Below, one piece after another: positions 1 through 11,600 of a stretch of DNA of 64,000 bases. Within the stretch, counting starts at the first letter, position 1. Every line of letters begins with the position of its first letter. The notes below the pieces were generated by a model. That model ran no database searches and was not told the DNA's origin. It saw only the letters and a list, made by a program, of their open reading frames with translations. The stretch spans positions 57,469,501 through 57,533,500 of the forward strand of contig NC_092589.1 of assembly GCF_047663525.1 (NCBI RefSeq), read 5' to 3'. Both the position numbers and the translations under genes were made by a program. Source of the stretch: Anas platyrhynchos (taxonomy: Eukaryota > Chordata > Aves > Anseriformes > Anatidae).

Positions 1-2510
1 CTACCTCAGTGCACACTTTTTATTTTCCTCTGAAATGTTATGTATTGATAAATGGAAGAGACAGGATGTCAGATAGCATGAGCTAGTGATTTGGATTGGA
101 CCAGCAATGTATGTGAACTCTTGGAAATTAATTCTGGTATTTATGCATGCAATTACACATGAAATTAGCAACATTAACTACCCAAGTGGTGCTTTCATTG
201 TGGCAAGCTATACACATTACTCTTACTTTATCTACTATTCCACTGACAGAGCACTGCTCTCTTAATGCATTGAAAAACATCAGATTATAAAACGCTATTT
301 GTAGATAATATGAACTTTTAACTGTTTCATTGCATGATGATCACAAGCAGCCTGTCATGTTTAAAAGATAGGTGGATTCTTTGGGTTGGCAAATGTATGT
401 AGGAGACAAAAAAAAAATTGTGTCAGATTTTAATCGTCTAATTTAAAGGTTTAAGGCTCGATTTATGTCCACCCTTTGCAGGTTTTGAAAGCTAGATTTC
501 AATGTTCTTTGTGTTGTCGGAGCTCTATTTCTATGATTCAGGGTCCATTTGTTTCATTCAAACCAGTTAGGCTATATCTAAACTAGAATTTTAGTTATGC
601 TAGAATTACTGTTGGTCTCTTTTTTTCTTGTGAATATCATCTTTGACATTTAGGTGTTTTCATATTGAAGGAAATTTTACTTGCCTGTCCCTGCACTTAC
701 ATGCTGGCTTTCTGTATCTTTGCTGTGACTTTAAAAATTATTAATCCCCGTCAATAGCAATATTGCATTATTCTTGCATTTGTATTACTTCCAATTACTC
801 TTTTCTTTTAACAAGGGCAGATATTTACATCATTGCTAGAACCATGACTAAAAATAGAGGAAAAAAATGTTTTAAATTATACTTGTAAAACACCTTTGAA
901 AATTACTCAAATTTAGAACAAACAAACAACAATTCAAAAGCAAGAAGTGCGAACCCCTGTAAAGTCTGAATCTAGGAAGTTAATTAAGTAGTGTTTTCTA
1001 GGGTCTCTCACTATCAGACTCTTTAAGTTCATTAGAGGGACTTAATTATACCTACCTTGCTGGGGGAACAAGCAGAAATGTGTAGGCTTTGGAAGCTCTT
1101 TGTGGTGTGTCAGTACCTGCGGGTTACTGCTCCTGTGACAGTGGATTCATACTGTTGCAGCCAATTCTAATGAATTGGGCTAGGTGGGAGTCTTGCTTAT
1201 GACCTGGTGCTAACTTTAGTGCTGATATTCATGTCGCATTCTCAGTCACTTACTTTCTGTTGAACAAAATCGAGAAGTCTTTCAGAACCAAGTATAGAAG
1301 CCAAAATTCAGTGTGTAGCACTTTGTTTTGGTTAGGAAATGAAATTGGTGGTGTTTCAGCTTTTTAAAAGTGAGAAGAAAATTTCTCTACTGAGAAATGT
1401 TATGTTTTGGGGTTTTCTTTTTAAGTCTATATCCTGAACACATTTTGTTTTCTGTCTGTTTCCTTTTCAAAAGGGAACTTAATGAATTCTTACATCTATT
1501 TTTAAGGTAGGGCAGTTATTACACATAACAACTACTGTGTACTATAATAACAGCACACTGCTTTCCATTTTCCACATCCTGTGGTTGTTGGTTTTTTTAC
1601 TTTTATTTTTTTTAAAGTAATCTCAATATATTATCTCTTCTGCTGTCCTCATTCTTTAGTGCTTTCTGCTGATGGTGCAGAAGAGGTTTCTAGGTCTGAT
1701 AAATGTTTGTTATCTATTTCTGATGCAAATAAGTTCTGTTCCTTTGTTGATTCAGCCACACTGTAGTCTTTCTAGTCTTTTGGGTAATCCTTGTTATACA
1801 ATTATTCTCTTAGATCCTCACCCTGTAAAACTTCTCACCTCACTCTTTTCCTACCCACTGAACTGTGAATACAGTTTTCATAGATTGTATTGTACAGGGG
1901 TAATGGTGTGTCAGAGTGACCCCAAACTCATTTTCAGTATATCTCCAGCCATGTGTGTCAGTCTTTTGGCACTTCAATAACAACAGGGTTAATAAAGTGA
2001 TAACATAGGTGGCTGAAAGTAAATCTCAGGTTCTGCTACTATACAGTTTTCGACAAGTTATCAAAGCTTTCATAAGAAGATTGGGAAAGTGAATGAACTT
2101 AAAGTCAAAGCAAAGTCAAGAAAACATCAGAAGTTTGTTTGTTTATTTATTTATTTGAAAAATTACTGTTTTGTTAAAGACTAATAAGGCATTTTATTGG
2201 TGTATTGCTACATTTGGTGTGTTGTTAGTAGACTGTTAGCAATTACTGTGGAAGTAGTGATCCATAGCTTAGGTGGTTGAGTGTTGATTTTAGAAAGCTA
2301 TGAATATAATGAATGTACTACTAGCTGGCATGAGAATGTTGTAAATCAATATTTAAATTAAGTTACTACATTTTCATTGGAAGTGTGCCACCTGCATGAC
2401 ATTGATCAGAGAATTGTAGCTGTTTACTGAATTTTCATGTGATAGCATTGCTGAAGGAATCAGAGCTTTTTTGTTAAACAAAACAAAATTAATTGCTTAA
2501 TCTCTTACAG
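1..2510 (+). other. SYTL3: SYTL3 upstream intron sequence
   Basis: AT-rich sequence with no exon I can tie to SYTL3 by phase. A pyrimidine-rich acceptor near 1660 precedes a short open stretch (about 1661-1765), but no donor there gives the phase needed by the 2511 exon. Confidence 0.6.
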
Positions 2511-2654
2511 ATAAAAAGTACACCCAGTCTTCAACAGCTCATCACTGGGGCCCAAAATGATAATGAAATCCTTACCAAAAGGAGTTTCAAGCAAGAAGAA
2601 GACATAACAACCAGTCCCACAAGTGATGCAGTTTTCTGTGATGGCAGGAAGCAT
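2511..2654 (+). CDS. SYTL3: SYTL3 exon: linker before C2A
   Basis: Acceptor ctcttacag, donor GTAAGT. It is 48 codons in phase 0 and reads [15 protein letters not shown]...FCDGRKH. Only this frame is open. It joins in phase to the next exon ([17 protein letters not shown]). The low-complexity linker has poor conservation, so this is the least certain of the SYTL3 exons. The exon before it was not found in 1-2500. Confidence 0.8.
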
Positions 2655-5600
2655 GTAAGTTGAAGTGCGAAGCACACCAGAATAGGTACCAAATGAGGAC
2701 AAATATAAAAGCTAAGATTTTGGATTGTATTACAAAATGAAACAGGGATTTCACTTGAGTTTCTCTCTGATAAAAGGCTGACTGCCTCTGGCATAATCCT
2801 CGTGGAAGCACTGTGAACTTCTTACAGCATTAGCCAAATCAAATTAATAATAGATAATTGATAGATGGATGTATCCATTAATAATGAATAACTGATGTGT
2901 CAGGTTCCTCTGAATTTTGCAAATTCATCTAACATTCTTTCAGTTTTTTATTAGTGTTTGGACCCTGAATGTGTTTCTTTCTAGATTTGTAGCTGACTTT
3001 TTTCTTAAAATATCATTTAACAGAGGGATTTTGTTATTCTGCAAGGGCTGTGGTAATGCAAATGTCAGTGGAAATTCAAATGTCAGCATGTCAGTGAATG
3101 AAGAGGAAGCTAAGAGTTGCAGAAGTCAGGGGAGCAGTTCATAGGCTCAGAGGATGTCACTGAAACCTCCCCTGATGGATGACATTTTGAATACTGCAAA
3201 TGACAGAGAAGGAAGCCAGCTGTAAATGAATTCAGTACATACTTTAAAGTCTCTGTGATTAACTGTGGAAGATAATTTCTATGTGTTAGTGATGAGGTTA
3301 AGCAGGGTGAAGTGGCCAAGGAAACCAAGACTGATATTGTAAAGAAAGGAAATAAAATGACTTTTAGGGAATCAGAATTAAACAGATTGCTCACTTTGCA
3401 GAGGAGTGAAAACACGAACAAGGCCTTTGGCACTCTCACAGTTTACTGTGCTGTGGAGTCTGAGACATTGCACAGACAAATGAATGACCATTTTGGGTGA
3501 CATTTGTGATTCTACTGGCAACAATTTGAACTTTACTAGTTTGTCTTATAGAGGGGGGAAGGTCAAATTCCATTAAACTTCTCTTTATGGGTGTTTGTTG
3601 ATGACCACTTCATGAAAATATGTCTTCCAAAACATAAGATGCCATAGCTACCAGTCATGCCAGTAGGAGTACAATACATAAAGTCATTGCTAAATCTCTG
3701 TTCACTGAAGCAAGAGTGATTTCTACATTGAACACATTTAATTTCTGATCAGGTGGGAGGCATATGTAGCGTTTTCAGTCCTAACATTATTAATCAGAAT
3801 AAGTCTCCAGTTTCTATGAATAAATAAGAGGTTCTGTGCAAAACATTTTGAAACACTTTTGCAGAACTTCTGTTAAGACATATGAGCTAAGAAAAAAGTC
3901 TACTTGCATTCCTTTGTCATGAAGGATTTTTGAGGAAAATAAACTTTTTTTTTTTTTTTTGGTCAGATGAATAAAAATATTCTTTGTCAGAGAGTGAAAG
4001 AGCAGAACTGAACAAAGGGAGATCTCCCTGCAAGGGAGATAGATTACACTGATACGCATCTTGTAGAGGGAGCAAGATTACACGCAACAAGCAGCAGGTC
4101 AAAACAGCCCTAACACTACTTGTGACTTCCTTAATAAGCACCCTGACCCTTCTTTTATCAGGTTTCTACTTTGCTTAGAGCTTATAAGATAGCCTAGATA
4201 GCTTCTTTAATTTAAGTAAGCTGTTCATGTGAATTTTAATGTGAGTATTTGGCAAGCTGCACTTCTGCAGCATTGGCAAGAGCATCTGCATGGAAGACAG
4301 ATATGATCTGATAAACACTACTCTGCACTTTCAGCTGCTGGGTTGTGCAAGCAGAACTCCCTGGTTAACCAGTCCTGTGTGGGCTGGTGTGTTTTTTTCA
4401 GACAGAGGAGTGATCTAACACAGATATTTTAACAATCTAGGATGATATTGTTGTGAGATTAATCCCAACAGCAACTGCATTTTCATGACAGATGATACGT
4501 AAAAAGATCCTAGAGCTTACCTTAAAGAGTACCATTATAAATGAATGGAGACCGAGTTACTTTGATTGAGTTGATGATTTGTTACAGTGAAGATGGGTAG
4601 ATAGCACTAGCAAATTATGTGCCTGTGCTGGGCCACAGAAAGACTGTAGTTTCTTCATTCCTTTCAGTTTCATGGCTTCTGTAAATGCTAGAAACAAATA
4701 CTGCTTATATATATCTGGATGGAGGGCATCCAAACCTTTGCCCTGTAGGTGAAAGTAAGTAGATGAAAAGAGAAAAAAGTGGCTGAGGTGAGCCAGAAAA
4801 CACCTTCTTAATGCATAAACTTATGACGGCTGGATATCTTTGTATGTTAATCTTTCCTGAACAGTATGGAGTATGTCATTTTATATGGAATTTTGTGATC
4901 TCGTAGTGTGTTTACTGGATGTGCAATGCTGCTTTTGTAACCATTAATACCTAATAGAACCTGGCATCTCAGCAGTGATGCTCATAGCATCACTATTAAC
5001 AGCAGTCTAGTTCTGTATTTCATACATTCCTAGATTTCAGAGCTTTTTCTGAAGCCATCATTAGGAGACAGTACTCTCTTCCTTTCAAACACCTTACACA
5101 TTTTTCTGATGGGAAGCAACTTGACTGGGAGACAACTTCTATATATAGAAGTTATCTAAGAAAGCACTTTGTTAGCTCAGACTTTGCTGAAAAGGTGAAG
5201 CAGTAGAAATGTAATTAGTTATAATTTTCAAGGCTGCTACAGAAGCAACAACATGATTTTATACAGTTAACCTAAAGACTTCATGATTTCCAATATCTCT
5301 GCAGTCATGTCACTAAAGAAACTGGCATTTGAGGGAAATAAATGTTTTGTCCTATTAGATCTGAAGCTACTTTTCTCAAACATTTGTCTTTTCTTAGGGG
5401 AGTTTGTATAGTCTTAACAGCACTTGCACTGAATCTGGCAACTTTGGCAAAGCTGACATCACAGGAGAAATAGAGTTTGCCATAAGATACATCTTCAAGG
5501 CTCGCATCTTAGAAATTTGCATCAAGGGATGCAAGAATCTGGCTTATGGAGAAGAGAAGAAGAAAAAATGTAATCCGTAAGTATTTTGTAGAGAAGGAAA

Positions 5601-8600
5601 AAGAAATAATAAGCAAAATATTGTGGTTTGAAGATACCATCATATATAAATCCATTTCAATATTTATGTATGCCCAGTTAGCATTTTCAGAACATCCAGT
5701 GTATATATCTGCACTTTTTACAGCTACACACTGCAAGGCAAACAGGTTTCATACCAGCACGTCTTGATTTCTCTTCTGACCATTTTCTGCTATTAGTTGT
5801 CTGTTCACGTGCATGTGAGCAGGCAGTTGGTTATCTGTGTTGCTGATGAGCACCTTTGGATCTTGACAGCAACTAATTCTAGCTCTTAACAGGAACAAGA
5901 TTCTAGCTCTTAAGTTGTGCCTGCAAAATTAATATACACGTGGCTAAACCATGAGATGGAAAATTGAAATGTGAGTCATGTTGTTAATTCATCCACTGAC
6001 TCATTGTGGGTTACTGGGTGATTGCCATACTGCTTCTGTGCTTCCATCTTCCTCATCTGTAATAAGAATGGAAATTTCAGATACTGCAACACATTTTAAA
6101 ATCTGAAGTTGGTTAATAATTACATATCACAAGAGGAAGAAGTACCTACTTCTGTGGATAAAATAGGTCACAGAAATGATGGGTTGGAGAGTTAAGCCTT
6201 GGTGGTTTGTTTGTTTGTTTGTTTATTACTAATTGATCCTCTCTGACCATGCAGCAATCATTTGCAGAAAACCTAACAATAAATACCTAACAAAAATAAA
6301 TACCTAAAAATAAATAAATAAATAAAATAAAAATACCTGAGATACTCTACCCCTGCTGTCATGGGATGTTTGAACACTTGAGTGACCACACCGAAATTTC
6401 AGAGTTGCAGTCACCTTCCCCCGGAAGGAATGTGGCTTTGAATATCTTGCAGAGTAAGGTCATAAAGATGAGCCTAGGGTTGAAAGGAGCCTCGCTGGAA
6501 CAGCAGCTTACAAAGTGGAACAGTTTGGGAGTGTTTTGGGGTGGGTCAAAGTTCTTTAAGTCCCCTGGTAATAAATTTGGACAAACAGTTGCAGGAAGCC
6601 TGAAAGGTGCTGTGGGAAGAGCTGTGTACTGGACATTATGTTCTCTGTTGGTATATATTTATGTATTTCTGTTGGTTCCCAACCCAACAGAAAAAAGTAC
6701 AGTCAGTGCACTCAGAGCACTTGACAGAAAACAAAGTTTTAAGTGATGTTTAACATGTGTTGAATTGTTTGACTGGTTTGAGGTCTGACTGTCTACTTGT
6801 TACTCTATCACCCCGGATCAATTTAATTAAGAGGCTAAGAATTCTACTACCTGAATATTTTAAAAAGTAGTTTTTCCTGTGGATAGGTTTGATAAAAATA
6901 AGGAAGATGTTTAAGTTCTGCACTGATTATATGAAATAAAACTGACTGTAAGTTAGCCAGGAAGTTAATCAAGAGGGTGGTTTGAAATTGGTTTAAATCA
7001 TATTATCTGGAATTTATACCAAAAATACAGTTGCCAAGCTGTGAGGCAGCACTCCCTACTGCCAAGACTCTTTGGTTTTGAAGCTGTAATATAAATACAG
7101 CCCACTGAACTTGTATTAAGGGGAATGTTTAAATATTAATTTTGACACGACCTACACATGAGAAACTTCGGGTAGTTGTCATTGGTGCTTGATACTCATT
7201 CAACTCAGCTTCCAGAAGAATTTATTTTTCTTTTACTGTTTTGCTTTAATGCTGATTCAAGGAAATTTTGAACATTTTACATACTCTCCTACTATCATTC
7301 TAGTGGTTATTACAACAACTAATATGTGTAAGTGTTATGAATTATTATGCATTATATGTGTCATTATACCTTTTATTTGCCATATTACTTGATGCTGTGA
7401 ACAATCAGCACAAACAGCAATGAACCTAAAGGTGATCGAGTTCTTTATTTTTTCTTTGAGCACATAATATGCTCTGTGCTTTCCTCATAAAGCTGTCAGT
7501 ACAGCTGACAAGGTGACATTCTTGGTGGCTATTTTATAAGAGGACAAGAGTATGTAATAGCAGATTCGCATTCAGAGCCTAATTCTTTCCCAATTAGAAT
7601 AGGATTGAAACACGTTATCTGAATGATATACAGAGACGTTTATAGCCGGACTGTTCATTTTAATGAGAAAGGATATAAATCACAACTTGCCATTTTATTG
7701 CTTAGAAAATTACAAACTCAGTAAAAGTGTTTGAATTAAATAATTAATTTATCTCTTTTAAATAAATCATTTTTCTTAGTTTGATTTATTTTTATTTATT
7801 TATATTTTTCCCCTTCTGGTCACATTCCATATCCTCTCTATTTACAAGCTATGTCAAGATTTATTTACTTCCTGATAAATCTCCTCGGAGTAAGCGGAAG
7901 ACAGCTGTCAAAAAGAGCACAGTGGATCCAGAATTTGATGAGACTTTGAAGGTACTGCTGGCAATTATGTGTCGCTAGAAGCACTCTTCCATGGTAATGT
8001 CTCCTTTTATAATGTGCGATCCTGCAAGTTCAGAATTGTCCTGATGGGGCAATTGCAGGAGTCAGTGACAAGAGTCATTAAGAAATGGTTGGTTTCAGTC
8101 CAAATAACTTTTGGACTGAAAATGCTTTTGAAGTTCCACTAGTGAATTGTGCACCCTCAAAGGAGTTTTCCTTTGTGCACGAAACACTCCTAAAGGTGTT
8201 GTTCTGAGTTACCATGTGGCAAAAGCAAAGTGTCTTTCATAGACTGTTTTGGTGCGTTCAGGATCTGAGCATATTGCAGAGCAGAGTGAGTATTTTACAC
8301 AGGTGTCCCTTTCCAATGGTGCCCTTTGTTTTCTGTGTCACTGGGAGTGTGTCTCTGCAGTTAGGATGGGGCACCCCTGGATTAGTTTGGTTGTTTCCAG
8401 TTTTGTGCCCAGGTCACTGCATAACCTCTTCTTAAGGTGCTTGTGCATCAGTGAGCTGCAGCAACACATGAGATCTTTGGTAAAGTGTATTCTTGGAAGA
8501 GATGTGAAACAAAATTAATGGACAAACTTACATCATTTCTCTTTGAGCTACATGAAAGTTTCAGTGTGTATGAACGTCAGCAATTTGTAGCAAGTGAAAC

Positions 8601-11600
8601 AGGCAAAATGTTTGAAAAGAACATTGTTAGAAATTGATAACAAGAACGAGATATATACAACCTATGTCATTCTGGTATATCTCAAAGTCTGTAGATAGTG
8701 TTTAAGTTGGGAGGAAAAAAAGCACCTAACACTGAAATAATTGGCTCCTATTCCATAGTTGCTTTTCAGTGCCAGAGCGATGCAGAACTGGTAGAGAGTG
8801 AGAGTCATGCCTGAGCTGGCTGCGTGAACACCAAGGGTAGATTAATTATAAATGATTTGAATTGGTTTAAACAAGCAGGAATGGTCAAACGAGCATAGTG
8901 CTAGTGGAGGTGAACTGCACCACAGCACTGAGATCCCACTCAGTGGGATCTGTCTGCAAATGAAGGCACCTGCACTTGGGTACGTGCGTTTGTGAGGAGC
9001 ACAAGTGCTCTTAGGAGTCGCTGGAAGCTAGGTAGGGTGATTCAGGGTTATCCTTCCCAGAGCCTACACCCAGCCTGTGATTCAGCAGCCCAAATGTCAG
9101 CAGAGATGCCCGCAGCCATGCCATTGCCTCATTTTGAGTCCAGGTGGATGCAGGTTACCAGACTCATGTGGGTATCTCAGATAGCCAGCCATGTCTCAGA
9201 GAGCTCTAACTGTGCCTAGGGAGTAGATCAGGGCTTTAAGGACTGGTCTCCTGAATTACTGCCTTGCTCCTGCTGACTGCATTTAGTAGATTTCTACTGA
9301 CCAGAATGGAAGTTTTAGCACCTTTGTCGCGTGTCTTAATCTTGACCTCCAACCAGAGCAGCCAAATTGGGCTGGGAGTATAAAACAGAAAAGTAGATTA
9401 TAAAAAACAATGGTCAAGAATTATTTAAAGTTCTGGATGAATTAAAATCTTCAGCAAGAGGCCAAGGTATTCCTGGAATGTCATTTCATATTTGCACGGG
9501 CATTACTTTAGCATTTAAGAAGTGAGGTAACATGGAAATTGCAAGGCACGTTCAGACAGCATAGTTCTGTCTGCATCCCGATGCCTTCAGCCACGCTGTG
9601 GTCAGGCAGCCTTTGAGCAGGCTGTGAGCATGGCTCTGCATTCACCCTGTGTGTTGCTTTATAAATGCTGTTTGTCTTTCCAGTACAAGATTGAGTACTC
9701 CCAGCTGGCGAGTCGGCAGCTTCAGATCTCCGTGTGGCACGCAGGAGCTCTGAAGTACAGGGTGTTTCTGGGGGAAGTGGTGATTCCATTGGCCACGTGG
9801 AATTTTGAAGATAACTCGATGGAGGCATTCAACTGGTACCAGCTAAAATCCAAGGTGACTGTTAGTTCTTGTGCTTGGATCTTAACAACACAGTGTTGTG
9901 AAAGTTATGAAAGAGATCACCCTTCTGAGGTCATTGAGGGAAGAATGCCATCAATCCAGCCCACGAATAACACCTGTTATAAATATAAATGAGTTGTGAG
10001 AATGATGTGGAATAGAATGTAATGCACGTCTCTCTTTTCAGCTTGAAAAGCCTGAAAATAACCTTATCCAGTACAGTGGAGAACTCCTGGTGTCTGCAAG
10101 ACTGTCGGTACCAGCCCAGTATAAAAACTTCCAGTTTGAAAGGTGGTTGAGAGAAGGTATCAAACATTCCAGAATACCTGAATCCCTTGGCTAGAAAAGA
10201 ATTAGGATCAGTGAAGGACAATGTGCCTACTTCACCTTTTTGTTCTTTTTAATGCCAGCAAAAGATGATTGCTTTAATAGCGGTCTTAATTAGCTGTTAG
10301 GTTAGTTTTGTTTCCTTTTTTCCCCCACAAACAATCCTGAAGTCACCAGCTTGCATTCTTCCATTTTTCTTCCCTACTCATGCCTGCTGTGCCTCTGCTC
10401 TACAAACAGAGCTGTAACAGAGGAGCACTACCACACCACGGGCTGGGCTGTTTCTCCTGCTTCTGGCTTTGTTTCAGGGAAACTCTCCTGTGGGTATTGC
10501 CCCGTGGGTACTTTTTGGAAATACAACTGAAAGCTCTATCCTTGGAATAGGAATTGCAGAGCTTTTATTCACTGCTTGTGAATCATGACCTGTATAAGCA
10601 GGTTCAAATCTTTCAAATGATCTGAATGCAGCACTGAGTCATTATTTCAGTTGTAGCGATTACTTAATAATTTTCCTGCTTAATTACAGCGGCATCTTAC
10701 GTTATCAGCTGAACTAACTGGTCACTATTTAATGTGATGAATTCTCCTGTTTCAGGAAAAAAAGACGAAGGAGTTTCGAACTGCCAGCTTCAGGTTATGA
10801 TATTTGGGGCCAAGAACTTGCCTGTGCTGAGACCTGCTGGAATGCTGAACTCATTCGTTAAAGGGTATGTATGAGACTTAGCACTTCAAATGGAGAGGGT
10901 CACAAACATCCTGTGCAAAGGTAAGAATTAACTCGCTTTCATCAGGAGGCTGCTGTGTGAAAGTGGCACTGTCCACGCTCTTAGTCAGACGTGCTTGTAA
11001 TTGTGACAGTTTACAGCTGAGTGTCTGCGTAATAGCAGCACGCAGCAGGACAGTGAAGGGTCCTGAGTGGAACATCACAATTTACTGTTGGCATTAAAAT
11101 TCAGAGTTCACTATTTTAAGCATCTGCTTTTAGATATTGGAAGGAAAAAATGTGTGACTCGAGGGAGGTGAAAATACTGTATTTTAATTCCTGGTTTCAG
11201 CTGTGCCCTTGCACAATTTAATACAGCTTTGGGTAGTGAGAAGAAAACTTTGGTCTACACATTTTAAAAGGGAAAGGATTGAATTTTTCTTCAGCGTGCT
11301 GGGTACTTAGTATGTGGAGTCATTTTACTTTCTGGATGTCAGGCATACATTACAATATTAAAATACCTCCTAAAGCCACTTCACCTGCTGTGGTACCTAT
11401 CTTCAGTGAAGGGGGTGAGCATTTTATCTACCGCACAGGCAGGTTTCAGACAGTATTGGGTAACAGAACTGGGAGTAAGGGCTCCCTCATCACAACAGAG
11501 GACAGTGACAACAGAGGAAAAACAGGTAGAAGACCCACACTGAAGGCAGACAGAAGGAGCCAAAGTCCCCCAAAGAAACAAACTAGCATCATGTTCCACA

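Noticed and set aside
1661..1765. Possible SYTL3 linker exon after a pyrimidine-rich acceptor
   Set aside because: The frame is open, but no donor there gives the phase 0 junction needed by the 2511 exon, and the residues do not resemble the SYTL3 linker.
3290..3500. Open frame with charged residues in a SYTL3 intron
   Set aside because: No consistent splice sites; neighbouring frames are full of stops. Possibly a decayed copy, but not assignable.
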